A stretch of 64,000 nt of DNA, taken from assembly GCF_001907195.1 (NCBI RefSeq), contig NZ_LVWA01000003.1, forward strand, positions 310,001 to 374,000. The letters are read 5' to 3'. Position 1 is the first letter of the stretch; each line of letters starts with the position of its first letter. The stretch comes from Pontibacter flavimaris (GTDB taxonomy: Bacteria > Bacteroidota > Bacteroidia > Cytophagales > Hymenobacteraceae). The position numbers and the translations under genes are program-made. The notes beneath the pieces were generated by a model that searched no databases, was not told the DNA's origin, and saw only the letters and a program-made list of their open reading frames with translations. Shown one piece after another: positions 17,549 through 26,427 of this stretch.

Positions 17549-19627
17549 ATGTCACAACAAACCCTGGAAGCCACTAAACTCGATCTGGAATTACTAAAAA
17601 AGGCTTACCGACTGATGCTTACTGCCAAAACCATGGCAGACACGTACGAGGAGAACAAGGCGATCTGCAGCAAGTATGTGCACAGCACCTCGCGCGGCCA
17701 CGAAGCCATACAGCTCGCGGCCGCCCTGCAGCTGAAACCCTACGACTACGCCGCCCTCTACTACCGCGACGACTCCATGCTGCTGGGCATGGGCTTGCAG
17801 CCTTACGAACTCATGCTGCAGCTCATGGCCAAAGCGGATGACCCTTTCTCCGGAGGCCGCACCTACTACGGGCACCCATCCCTAAGGCGCGAAGGCTTCC
17901 CAACCATCCCGCACCAAAGCTCGGCCACCGGCATGCAGGCGATTCCGGCCACGGGCATGGCGCACGGTCTGGCGTACCTGGAAGGGCAGGGGCTACTGAA
18001 AGGCGAGGAGAAGCCGGTTGTGCTGTGCTCGCTGGGCGACGGATCCGTGACAGAGGGAGAGGTGGCGGAGGCTTTTCAGATGGCAGTGCTCAAGGGGCTG
18101 CCCATCATCTACCTGGTGCAGGACAACGACTGGGGCATCTCAGCCACGGGCAGGGAGATGCGCGCCATGGATGCCTTTGAGTACGCCGCCGGCTTTAAAG
18201 GCTTGGAGCGCCTGCGCGTGAACGGCTCTGATTTTGAGGAATCCTATGAGGGCATGCGCGTGGCGATAGAGTACGCCCGCAAAGTGCGGCGCCCGGTATT
18301 GGTGCATGCCAAAGTGCCGCTGCTGGGCCACCATACTTCCGGTGTGCGCCGCGAATGGTACCGGGGCGAAAACCTGCAGCAGCACAGTGTGGAGGACCCT
18401 ATTCCAAAAATGCGGGAACTGCTTTTAGGCGCCGGCCTGGAGGTGGACGAGGTAAAACTGCTGGAGCAAGAGGCCATGCGCACGGTCGCCAACGACTATG
18501 AACGCGCCCTGAACGCCCTATCTCCGGACCCTGCCACCTTTAACACACACGAGTTCGCGCCAACTCCGGTAACTGAGGAGCAGGGAGAGCGTAGCCCGAA
18601 AGGAGCTGACAAAACCATTATGGTGGATGCCGCCCTTCATGCCGTGGACGATATCCTGAGAACCTACCCGGAGGCACTGTTTTACGGCCAGGACGTGGGC
18701 GGAGAACTGGGTGGCGTTTTCCGGGAGGCCGCACTGCTGGCTAAAAAGTATGGCGATGCCCGCGTGTTCAATACGCCGATCCAGGAGGCGTACATTGTGG
18801 GATCGACGGCCGGTATGTCGGCGGTGGGGGCCAAGGCGATCGTGGAGATACAGTTCGCCGATTACATCTGGCCGGGCATCAACCAACTGGTGGAAGAATT
18901 GTCGAAGAGCTGCTACCTGAGCATGGGCAAGTTCCCGATCCAATCGCTTATCCGGGTGCCGATCGGGGCCTACGGCGGCGGCGGGCCGTACCACTCAGGA
19001 AGTATAGAATCCACGCTGCTCAACATCCGGGGCATCAAAGTGGTGTTCCCCAGCAATGCCGCCGATATGAAGGGACTGATGAAAGCCGCCTTCCTAGACC
19101 CTAACCCGGTGGTGATGCTGGAGCATAAAGGCCTGTACTGGTCTAAGGTGCCGGGCACCGAGGACGCCAAGACCGTGGAGCCGGACGAAAACTACATCCT
19201 GCCGCTGGGCAAGGCCAACATAGTGCAGCAAGCCGACGAGCAGGAGATGCGGAGGGGCAATAGCATGACCGTGATCACCTACGGGATGGGGGTTTACTGG
19301 GCCAAGACAGCCTCCAAACAGTTCCCCGGAAGTATAGAGATCGTGGACCTGCGTACGCTTAACCCGCTGGATTATGAGGCGGTTCGCGCCTCTGTAGAAC
19401 TCCACGGCAAAGCGCTGGTGCTCACGGAGGAGCCACTACTGAACTCCTTTGCCGAATCGTTGGCCGGACGCTTGTCGAAAGACTGTTTTCAGAAACTCGA
19501 CGCGCCGATTCATACTTTAGGCGCCGCTAACCTGCCAGCCGTTCCGCTGAACGTGGAGCTGGAGAAAATGATGCTGCCAAATCCCGATAAGGTTGCCGCT
19601 CAAATGGAGGAACTGCTGAGCTACTAA
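17549..19627 (+). CDS. 2-oxoacid dehydrogenase E1, fused alpha and beta subunits
   Basis: The 692-residue enzyme joins an E1-alpha half (about 1-330) to an E1-beta half (about 355-692). The thiamine-diphosphate motif GDGSVTEGEVAEAFQ followed by QDNDWGIS lies near residues 168-205. The beta half has AEALFYGQDVGGELGGVF-like (EALFYGQDVGG) and GAYGGGGPYHSGSIE segments. It decarboxylates a branched-chain 2-oxoacid or pyruvate for an E2 partner. The fused form in Bacteroidota is usually assigned to branched-chain substrates, but that is family-level inference. No E2 or E3 gene is next to it. Confidence 0.9.
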   Translation: MSQQTLEATKLDLELLKKAYRLMLTAKTMADTYEENKAICSKYVHSTSRGHEAIQLAAALQLKPYDYAALYYRDDSMLLGMGLQPYELMLQLMAKADDPFSGGRTYYGHPSLRREGFPTIPHQSSATGMQAIPATGMAHGLAYLEGQGLLKGEEKPVVLCSLGDGSVTEGEVAEAFQMAVLKGLPIIYLVQDNDWGISATGREMRAMDAFEYAAGFKGLERLRVNGSDFEESYEGMRVAIEYARKVRRPVLVHAKVPLLGHHTSGVRREWYRGENLQQHSVEDPIPKMRELLLGAGLEVDEVKLLEQEAMRTVANDYERALNALSPDPATFNTHEFAPTPVTEEQGERSPKGADKTIMVDAALHAVDDILRTYPEALFYGQDVGGELGGVFREAALLAKKYGDARVFNTPIQEAYIVGSTAGMSAVGAKAIVEIQFADYIWPGINQLVEELSKSCYLSMGKFPIQSLIRVPIGAYGGGGPYHSGSIESTLLNIRGIKVVFPSNAADMKGLMKAAFLDPNPVVMLEHKGLYWSKVPGTEDAKTVEPDENYILPLGKANIVQQADEQEMRRGNSMTVITYGMGVYWAKTASKQFPGSIEIVDLRTLNPLDYEAVRASVELHGKALVLTEEPLLNSFAESLAGRLSKDCFQKLDAPIHTLGAANLPAVPLNVELEKMMLPNPDKVAAQMEELLSY

Positions 19628-19641
19628 GTATAGGGTTTCAT

Positions 19642-19695
19642 AAGTATAAAGTATAAAGCCCAACCAGATCTGGTTGGGCTTTATACTTTATACTT
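19642..19695. repeat. Perfect 54-bp palindrome between convergent genes
   Basis: Positions 19642-19668 are the exact reverse complement of 19669-19695. The centre is AGATCT, the inner arms carry GCCCAACCA, and the outer arms are two tandem copies of the AAGTATAA unit. It lies between the stop codons of the E1 gene and tamL and could act as a bidirectional terminator. Confidence 0.85.
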
Positions 19696-19820
19696 CAAGT
19701 TGCGATTAACCCACCCCTAACTCCTCCGAGGAGGGGAATTATTTTACACTTGCAGGAATTCCCCTCCTTGGAGGAGTTAGGGTGGGTTTTCACTTTCCCA
19801 CCAAAGTAAATCGCAACTTG
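19696..19820. repeat. 125-bp nested inverted-repeat element
   Basis: CAAGTTGCGATT (19696-19707) is mirrored exactly by 19809-19820. Inside, a 30-base arm (about 19708-19740) with CCCACC-CTAACTCCTCC is mirrored at about 19756-19788. Each inner arm is itself partly palindromic (CTCCTCCGAGGAGG). It resembles non-coding REP or MITE-like units of Bacteroidota. No coding capacity is present. Confidence 0.75.
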
Positions 19821-19839
19821 GGATTTATACTTGTCTAAT

Positions 19840-22287
19840 TTAGAAAGGATAACCGATACCAATCTGCAGGGTGCTTTGGCTGTTGCGGTTTTGGGTAAAG
19901 AAGTCCGTAACATTGAATTTGGGTAGCACGAAGCGGTTTCCCGTCCATTGTGCCGGGTCGTATACTTTGGTGGCGAAGTCGAAACGGAGGATGAGTACCG
20001 ATAGGTCGAAGCGCAGGCCAAAGCCGGTGCCCACGGCCAGTTCCCTGTAAAAGCGGTTGAACTTAAAATCAGCGCCAGGCATGCTTTGGTTCGGCTGCAG
20101 CAGCCACACGTTGCCGGCGTCCACAAAAAAGGCCCCGTTAATAAAACTAAACATGTTAAAGCGGTACTCCACATTCGCCTCCAGCAGCACCTCGCCGGGC
20201 TGCTCGATGTTATAATCGCGCACAATTATTTTGTTGCCCTCCTTATCCTCGGTTACCGTTAAAGCCGCATAAGAGCCCAGCCCCAGTCGCCGCGACTGCC
20301 AGGCCCGCACACTAGAGGCACCGCCAGCGAAGAAGAACTTATCGTAGGGCAGCGTGTTGCCGCTGAACATGGGGGAGGCCACGCCCGCATTCACGCGGTA
20401 CACAAAGTAGCGCTGCCCGCCCAAGGGTATGTAGCGGCGGTAATCCGGACTGATGCGGCCGTACTGGTAGGTGCGCAGGTTGTTGATGTCCAGGTTCAGG
20501 CCCAATTCCTTCGTCAGGCCGCCCAGCTCCACCAGGGTGCGGAAGAAGTGCGCGTTGCGGGTCTGGGTAAAGTCGTTGGTGTTGTAGATGAAGTTAAAAC
20601 CCACGAAGGAGATGATGCCATCGTCGAAACTGCCGAGCAGGGAGCGGCTGCCGGTACTGTTATTCTCCAGCCTGCTTCTGAACTCCTGGTCCTTAATGTC
20701 GCCCTGCACAATGTTGAAGTTGAGCGGCGAAAGTATAAACTGCATCACGGGCGGCTGCATAGGGGTACGGGAGCGCTGCCAGATATAATCAAGCCCCAGC
20801 TCGTAGGTAGACCGGACGTACTCCTGTCGGTCTTCGCTGTTGTAGCCGGTGGTAAAGCGCGTACGCGGACTGAACTCCGATAGCAGGTTTTTATTCGTGA
20901 ACGGGAAAAGTATAACTGGAAACGACAGGGAGGTGTTCACCCCAAACTCTTTAATCATCACGGCCTGGTCCGCGTCGCCAAGGCTGGCCTGGTACTCTAT
21001 GCCGCCCCGGATGCCGAAGTCCAGGTTCTCAGCCCCACCAAAAACATTGCGCACACGCAGCGTCAGGCTGGAGAAGGGGCCAGGCCGTTTCTCGGTAAAG
21101 TTCATACCCAGCTCCGTCGTTTCCTGAAATTTTTTGGCGGGCAGTGCATTCACCAAAGCGATTAACTCATAGGTTGAATCGTTGGGTGTTTCTGCCTTAT
21201 TGTAGAACACGTTATTAAACTGGAAAACGTCCAGGTCAGCCAGTTTGCGCTGCGTGGTTAGTGTACGAAACTGGCTGTAGCGCTGCCCCGGATAAATGTC
21301 TATTTTCTTGTCCAGGATGAGCGGGTTATACTTGTGGTCGTAGGCCACATACTTCACCTCATTGTATACGATCGTGTCGCGCGGGATGCCGAAGCGGTCC
21401 GCGTCGGTTTTAAAGTATACATCCTTTATCGTGTATACTTTGTGCGTTGAGTCCTGCTCCGGGCTTTCGATGATGGTCTTCACACGGGCAGTGCTCTCGG
21501 CATAGCTGGTGTCCACCTCAAACTCGATGTAGGCCCGCGCGAAATCGTAGTAGCCGCGGTTCTTGAGCAGCTCGTAGAGGCGGTCGCGCTCCAGCGTCAG
21601 CTGCTCTTCGTCGTAGCGCTCGCCCAGTTGCAGCAGCGACCTGGGCTCACTGCGCTTCACGATCTGCAGGATGCGCGGGTCCTCTATGCCATAGCTCAGC
21701 TCTGCGTAGCGGTAGGGCTGGTTTTCCTTAATGTTGATGTCGATGTAGAGGAGCTTGTCCTGCTTTACCTGCTGGGTATAGTCGGCGCTGTGGTTAAAGT
21801 AGCCCTTCGAGTTCAGGTAAATCCCGATCTGGTCCATGGTCTCCTGCATGCGCAGCGAGTCGTAAATGGCGGGAGGCTCGCCGAGCTGCATCACAAGGTT
21901 GCCCTCCTGCAGCTTGTCCTCCAGGCGCTCCACCCGGGCGTTATACTTGTCGCGCAGCTTGTTCACCTTCATGGAGTCGGTGCCGGCCTCCTGTATCTTG
22001 GTGGCCATCCGGTTCTCCTGTTTTGCTATCCTTGCCCGGATATTTTGCGGATCGTAAAACTTTTTGCCGAAATTGTAGAGCGCCAGGTAGGGGGTGGAGC
22101 CCAGCACCATGCGGTTGGGCCGCTGCTGGTAAAGGTTCTGAATAGCAGTCGGATCCACGGTTTCCAGCCCCCTTGACTCCATACTTACAAGCAGCTTCTC
22201 GCCCTCCCCCAGATTTTTGGTCGGGATGCAGGCGTTCAGGCCCAGCATTGCAAAACTCAGGGCGGCTATGTATAATCGTGATCTCAA
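19840..22287 (-). CDS. tamL: BamA/TamA-superfamily outer-membrane lipoprotein, TamL type
   Basis: The protein has POTRA-like repeats in the first ~400 residues and an outer-membrane beta-barrel in the C-terminal half, ending in QIGIGYPF. A lipoprotein signal with GLNAC and IPTKNLGEGEKLL right after the cysteine is typical of TamL, the lipidated TamA-like protein of Bacteroidota that works with TamB. Start choice is uncertain. I take TTG 22287, which gives a normal 20-residue lipoprotein signal peptide and 815 residues. An ATG at 22248 would leave only six residues. Longer frames would overlap the divergent methyltransferase gene. tamB is not in the window. Confidence 0.85.
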   Translation of the reverse strand: MRSRLYIAALSFAMLGLNACIPTKNLGEGEKLLVSMESRGLETVDPTAIQNLYQQRPNRMVLGSTPYLALYNFGKKFYDPQNIRARIAKQENRMATKIQEAGTDSMKVNKLRDKYNARVERLEDKLQEGNLVMQLGEPPAIYDSLRMQETMDQIGIYLNSKGYFNHSADYTQQVKQDKLLYIDINIKENQPYRYAELSYGIEDPRILQIVKRSEPRSLLQLGERYDEEQLTLERDRLYELLKNRGYYDFARAYIEFEVDTSYAESTARVKTIIESPEQDSTHKVYTIKDVYFKTDADRFGIPRDTIVYNEVKYVAYDHKYNPLILDKKIDIYPGQRYSQFRTLTTQRKLADLDVFQFNNVFYNKAETPNDSTYELIALVNALPAKKFQETTELGMNFTEKRPGPFSSLTLRVRNVFGGAENLDFGIRGGIEYQASLGDADQAVMIKEFGVNTSLSFPVILFPFTNKNLLSEFSPRTRFTTGYNSEDRQEYVRSTYELGLDYIWQRSRTPMQPPVMQFILSPLNFNIVQGDIKDQEFRSRLENNSTGSRSLLGSFDDGIISFVGFNFIYNTNDFTQTRNAHFFRTLVELGGLTKELGLNLDINNLRTYQYGRISPDYRRYIPLGGQRYFVYRVNAGVASPMFSGNTLPYDKFFFAGGASSVRAWQSRRLGLGSYAALTVTEDKEGNKIIVRDYNIEQPGEVLLEANVEYRFNMFSFINGAFFVDAGNVWLLQPNQSMPGADFKFNRFYRELAVGTGFGLRFDLSVLILRFDFATKVYDPAQWTGNRFVLPKFNVTDFFTQNRNSQSTLQIGIGYPF

Positions 22288-22299
22288 ACGTGTCCAGCT

Positions 22300-23046
22300 A
22301 TGTTGTCGAAAGCAGTCGTAAAGTATATTAAATCGTTGCAAGTAAAAAAATACCGCAACCAACACCAAGCCTTTGTGGTGGAGGGGGCCAAAAGTGTGCT
22401 GGAATTATTACAGTCCGGCTTTGCACTGCAGCACCTTTTCGTGACCGAGGACTTCCTGCGGGATCATACCGCTCTACTTGCCAAAGGTTTAAAATACGAG
22501 GTGGTGACCGAGGAAGAGCTCGTAAAAGCCGGCACCTTCTCCAGCAACAACGCCGCCCTGGCCGTAGCAAGTATGAAACAGCTACAGCCACTGCAGATCA
22601 GCCCGTCAGACCTGGTTATCGCCCTCGACGACATCCGGGATCCCGGCAACCTGGGTACCATCATCCGCATCGCCGACTGGTACGGCATCCACAATGTGGT
22701 CTGCTCCGAAACCTGCGCCGACTTTTACAACCCGAAGGTGATCTCTTCCACCATGGGCTCCTTCACGCGCGTGCAGGTATACTACCTCGACCTTCCAGCC
22801 TGGCTGCAGCAGCACACCGGCAAGTATAAAATTTATGGCGCCGCCCTCAGTGGTGAGAACCTGCACCGCATGCAGCTCAGGCCAGAGGGCATCGTGGTGT
22901 TGGGAAACGAGGCAAACGGCATCCGGCCCGAGGTGGCGCAGCAGGTGAACCAGCTCATTAAAATACCCGCCTTCGGTGGGGCAGAGTCTTTGAACGTGGC
23001 CACGGCTACCGCCATCATCATCGATAACTTCAGGCGCAACAGCTAA
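22300..23046 (+). CDS. TrmH/SpoU-family RNA 2'-O-methyltransferase
   Basis: The 248-residue enzyme has an N-terminal substrate-binding domain (about 1-95) and a knotted SPOUT domain. The motifs are DDIRDPGNLGTIIRIADW, VVLGNEANGI and AESLNVATATAIII. It methylates a ribose in tRNA or rRNA with S-adenosylmethionine, but the target site cannot be told. It is divergent from tamL with about 12 bases between the chosen starts, so both promoters must overlap the other gene. Confidence 0.92.
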   Translation: MLSKAVVKYIKSLQVKKYRNQHQAFVVEGAKSVLELLQSGFALQHLFVTEDFLRDHTALLAKGLKYEVVTEEELVKAGTFSSNNAALAVASMKQLQPLQISPSDLVIALDDIRDPGNLGTIIRIADWYGIHNVVCSETCADFYNPKVISSTMGSFTRVQVYYLDLPAWLQQHTGKYKIYGAALSGENLHRMQLRPEGIVVLGNEANGIRPEVAQQVNQLIKIPAFGGAESLNVATATAIIIDNFRRNS

Positions 23047-23050
23047 AACA

Positions 23051-23078
23051 AAAGAAGGGCCTGCTACAGCCCCTCTTT
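23051..23078. terminator. Hairpin after the TrmH-family gene
   Basis: AAAGAAGGGC (23051-23060) pairs with GCCCCTCTTT (23069-23078) with one mismatch around an eight-base loop. It lies between convergent genes and may work for both. Confidence 0.5.
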
Positions 23079-23112
23079 CATACTCACCTTAAATTACAAA
23101 CACGTTTTATAC

Positions 23113-24246
23113 TTAGTAGAACAACCGGACGCCGAAGCTGATCACGTTCGTCTGCGGGCCGCGGTTATCCTTGAACAGGTCGTTCATGTTATACTTGGCG
23201 AACAGGTTCAGGCCGCCGTACCCGATCACGCCCTCCACACCGTAATGGAAATCGCTGAGGTTGAAGCTGTCGCGGGTCTTGTCTTTCTCCGTCTTGCCGC
23301 CTGCCTCATACTTTAGCTTGGTGTGGCTGCCCAGGCGGTAGCCTACAAAGGGGCCGGCACCCAGCGTGAAGCCATCCTTGCCATTGTCCCGCTTAAACTC
23401 CAGCGTCGCCATCAGAGGTACGTTCACGGTGGAGTGGGTCAGCTTCGATTTCTCGAAATTACGCTCCGGGTCCAGGGTGAAGAAGGTCATGTTATCGATG
23501 TCCTCCACCACGATGTCGTCCTCGAACATGTAGTTGTTGAAGGCAAACTCCAGGCCAGACACCAGGTGGAAGGGGCTCTTGCGGCCACCGATCTGGGACT
23601 TCAGGCGCATGTTCAGGCTCACGTAGCGCGATCCCCACGGCCTCAGGTCCACCATGCTGCGGCCCTGCTCGGTGAAGGCGTTAAAGCCCAGGTCCATGTC
23701 GAAGCCCACGTTGGTGGCCTTATAGGATTCCTCCTCCTTTACCTGGCGGAGGCTGTCGCGCTCGTGCTTGGTGGGCATGTCCACGTTTACAGTGGTGTTA
23801 TCGCCGTCTTCCTCCACATCCACTTTTATCTTGAACACCTTGTTGAGCACTACCTCGTGCGTCTCCTTTTTTACCTTGCCCGTCTGCGGGTCTTCTTCCT
23901 GCACGGTAATGGTTACCTGCTCTCCCTGGCCGCCCTCGGCCTCCGACCTGTTAAAGGTTACAGTCATCTCCTTCGACTCCTGGTTTGAGTTTTCCATCTG
24001 GTCCACGCGCTCCACATACTTGGTCAGCTCACGCATCAGCGAGTCGAGGCTGTAGTTCTGGAAGGCCTGCAGTTGCTGCATGTTCTCCAGGTGCAGGATC
24101 ATGGTGGCGCCGTTGGCCATTTTCACCACAATGGTGTCCTGGTCGGTAGTGAGCAGGCGCTCTTTCAAGATATTGCCGCCTTTGGCAGACACACCGGTAG
24201 CGGCGGCCATGCAAATGGCCAGTACGAGTAGTAGAATCCGTTTCAT
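23113..24246 (-). CDS. Probable outer-membrane beta-barrel protein of a sigma-factor operon
   Basis: The 377-residue protein has a signal peptide (to about residue 21, VSAKG). An acidic, Gln/Glu-rich middle (about 45-165) contains no recognised domain. The C-terminal half has alternating strands ending in NVISFGVRLFY, the aromatic end typical of outer-membrane barrels. It is not assigned to a named family. It is third in an apparent operon after an ECF sigma factor and a membrane-anchored partner, so it may be a target or part of an envelope-stress circuit. Confidence 0.7.
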   Translation of the reverse strand: MKRILLLVLAICMAAATGVSAKGGNILKERLLTTDQDTIVVKMANGATMILHLENMQQLQAFQNYSLDSLMRELTKYVERVDQMENSNQESKEMTVTFNRSEAEGGQGEQVTITVQEEDPQTGKVKKETHEVVLNKVFKIKVDVEEDGDNTTVNVDMPTKHERDSLRQVKEEESYKATNVGFDMDLGFNAFTEQGRSMVDLRPWGSRYVSLNMRLKSQIGGRKSPFHLVSGLEFAFNNYMFEDDIVVEDIDNMTFFTLDPERNFEKSKLTHSTVNVPLMATLEFKRDNGKDGFTLGAGPFVGYRLGSHTKLKYEAGGKTEKDKTRDSFNLSDFHYGVEGVIGYGGLNLFAKYNMNDLFKDNRGPQTNVISFGVRLFY

Positions 24247-24256
24247 GTTTTTGGAT

Positions 24257-25162
24257 TTAGAGATTGATCACTTTTGAGATTTTCTGCTTGCCGATCTGCG
24301 TTTCCAGGGCTACCCGGTCGGCACGGATGCCCAGTTCCTCCAACTCCACGCCATCGCCGGAGGCCAGGTTGCGCACCTGCTTGAAGATGTTCCTGGCCAG
24401 CGCTTTTCTGCTGTTGCCACTGCCTAGCTGCTCCGTTTCTTCAGGCATGGCCGTCTGGGTGGCCACGGCGCGCTTGATGATGATTTCCACTGGCTCGGCG
24501 TTGAGGTTGGCACTGGCAACGGCTGCAGGCTGTGTTACCGGTGCCACTTCTACGGCAGGCGCTTCGGAAGTGGTGTTGGCTGCGATGGCCGGCTGCGCAT
24601 CTTCCATAGTCACCTCCTGTACAGTTGCCTTAGCCTTGCCTGGCTGCGGTGCAGCTTTAGGAGTTGCTTTGGCTAGGGTTAGCTGCTTTACAGGCTTCTT
24701 TGATAGGGTAGATGCTGGCGTTGGTTCATCGGTTGCCTGGGGGGTAAGTTTTTTTTCTGTTTCGGGCAAATTCTCGTCGGCTGCCTCCGCCATCATACTT
24801 TCCTTAGCGGTTGCTTCCGGCGCAGGTATCAGTATAGGCTCCACGACTGTACTTTGCTCTGGCAGCGTGCCATCATACTTGGTGATGGTCCCGCTGATTT
24901 CGGGTGTGCCTGAGTTGATGTTAAAGAACACCACACCCACCGCCAGCAGCAGCGACAGCGTGGCCGCCACCGCAGAGTAAATCCACAAATAACGCTGCTT
25001 GCCCTCTTTCTTCTGCTCCGCCTCCGGCGTCAGAAGTATAACTGGCTTTTCCTCACCGGCCTCCATTCGGGTCTGCAGGCGATTCCACAGGTCGGCGGGC
25101 GGAGTGGGAGAGGTGTGGCCCAGCCGCTCCTTGAATAGTTTGTCTATGTCTTCTGGTTTCAT
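24257..25162 (-). CDS. Single-helix membrane protein, probable anti-sigma factor
   Basis: The 301-residue protein has a cytoplasmic N-terminus (PEDIDKLFKERLGHTSPTPP, about 1-75) followed by one helix near residues 79-100. A long Ala/Pro/Thr-rich periplasmic region and a short C-terminal helical end complete it. The layout and its place directly after a sigma factor gene suggest an anti-sigma role, although no zinc anti-sigma motif (HxxxCxxC) is visible. The name is therefore inference from position and topology. The low-complexity middle (about 105-200) is rich in AKATPK-type segments. Confidence 0.65.
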   Translation of the reverse strand: MKPEDIDKLFKERLGHTSPTPPADLWNRLQTRMEAGEEKPVILLTPEAEQKKEGKQRYLWIYSAVAATLSLLLAVGVVFFNINSGTPEISGTITKYDGTLPEQSTVVEPILIPAPEATAKESMMAEAADENLPETEKKLTPQATDEPTPASTLSKKPVKQLTLAKATPKAAPQPGKAKATVQEVTMEDAQPAIAANTTSEAPAVEVAPVTQPAAVASANLNAEPVEIIIKRAVATQTAMPEETEQLGSGNSRKALARNIFKQVRNLASGDGVELEELGIRADRVALETQIGKQKISKVINL

Positions 25163-25178
25163 CTTTCGTCCTCCTTCT

Positions 25179-25712
25179 TTATCCGGCTATAGCCGCTTGC
25201 CCTTCCAGTCTGCGCTGCAGCATGCTGCGTGCTTTGCTCAACTGCGATTTGGAAGTACCCTCGGTTATCCCGAGCATATCGGCTATTTCCTTGTGTGCAT
25301 ATCCTTCTATGGCGTACAGGTTAAAAACCGCCCTGTAGCCGGCAGGTAAAGTCCCCAGCAATTCCAGCAGCTCGCCCTCGGCCAGGTCATGGTCGGCACT
25401 GGTGGGGTTGGCCACCTGCACGTAAGAATCTTCAATGGCCAGGTGCAGCGGCTCCTTCTTGCGCAGAAAAGCCAGCGCCTCGTTCACCATGATCCGGCGC
25501 ACCCAACCCTCAAAGCTGCCCTTGCCCTCGAAACGGTCCACATGCTGGTAGATTTTCATAAACCCGTTCAGCAGCGCCTCCTCGGCATCCATCTGGTTCT
25601 TCAGATAGCGCAGGCACACGCCGTACATCTGCGAGGCAAAGCGCTCGTACAGGAGCTTCTGCGCCTTTCCGTCTGCCCGCTGGCATCCTGCTATCAGTTC
25701 TGCTTCTGTCAC
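25179..25712 (-). CDS. ECF-type RNA polymerase sigma factor
   Basis: The 177-residue protein has sigma region 2 (about 14-82, with LYERFASQMYGVCLRYL and FEGWVRRIMVNEAL) and region 4 (about 118-172, with AIEGYAHKEIADMLGITEGTSKSQLSKAR). The length and lack of other domains fit the extracytoplasmic-function class. It is first in a three-gene operon with a membrane protein and an outer-membrane-like protein (gaps of 16 and 10 bases). This is typical of envelope-responsive switches in Bacteroidota. Confidence 0.93.
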   Translation of the reverse strand: MTEAELIAGCQRADGKAQKLLYERFASQMYGVCLRYLKNQMDAEEALLNGFMKIYQHVDRFEGKGSFEGWVRRIMVNEALAFLRKKEPLHLAIEDSYVQVANPTSADHDLAEGELLELLGTLPAGYRAVFNLYAIEGYAHKEIADMLGITEGTSKSQLSKARSMLQRRLEGQAAIAG

Positions 25713-25970
25713 GCGCTGTAAAGGTTTAATCTATAGTTGTCTTCCGTTTGTCAAGAGGAGCATTTGGTTGCTCTTTACCCCTTAGATGCAGGGTACCCGT
25801 AGGGAGGTTGCCTGAGGAAGTATAAATTTTCATCTTTTTTTTGTGATGCCCAAAACGTACACTATAAATCCCTGAACATCAGCTATGATATTTTCAAGTC
25901 AGACCCTTGGCTTAGAGCTGATTTGGCGGTAAATATGGATTTGTGGGTCCTGTGCCGTACTTTTGCCGCC

Positions 25971-26294
25971 ATGAGGACCGCTACACTGCTCCTGTCGTTT
26001 ATCATGCTCTGGATGGCCTTGCAGCCATGCACGGACATCATCATGTCTGCACATGAGCACGCACAGCAGGTAGTGGATCCCGCCCACACCACCGGCGAGA
26101 GCCCTTTCCACGAGGACACCTGCCCGGTGTTCTGCGCCTGCACCTGCTGTGCCACCCTCACGGTGACGCACGAGTTCACACAGCTGGTTCTCAGGGTATT
26201 GGTAGTCCCGCAGGGAAGGCCCGTGCAGCTGGCGGCGGAGCAGGTAAAACATATCGCCTTTGCGCTGTGGCGCCCGCCACGGCAGGCAGCTTAA
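25971..26294 (+). CDS. Small secreted Cys/His-rich protein next to metal efflux genes (DUF6660-like)
   Basis: From ATG 25971 the product has 107 residues with a signal peptide (MRTATLLLSFIMLWMALQPC). A histidine-rich stretch (SAHEHAQQ) and a dense cysteine cluster (HEDTCPVFCACTCCATL) follow. The pattern matches small periplasmic proteins found before CusA/CzcA operons in Bacteroidota. It could buffer or hand over copper or silver, which is inference. An upstream in-frame ATG at 25923 would bury the signal peptide and is less likely. Confidence 0.7.
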   Translation: MRTATLLLSFIMLWMALQPCTDIIMSAHEHAQQVVDPAHTTGESPFHEDTCPVFCACTCCATLTVTHEFTQLVLRVLVVPQGRPVQLAAEQVKHIAFALWRPPRQAA

Positions 26295-26427
26295 TTTCTT
26301 ATGTACCCGGGGTAAGTATAGATTTCCATAACGAGATGTATACTTTGTTTGTGCCGCACAGGCTATACTTTGTGCGGTATCATCACGCTATTCCGGGCAG
26401 GTTATACTTAGAATTAAACTGCAGATC

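Noticed and set aside
25958..25965. TACTTTTG as a -7 box for the Cys/His-rich gene
   Set aside because: It matches TAnnTTTG, but the TTTG upstream is only 14 bases away and the ATG follows after five bases; a leaderless start is possible but unsupported.
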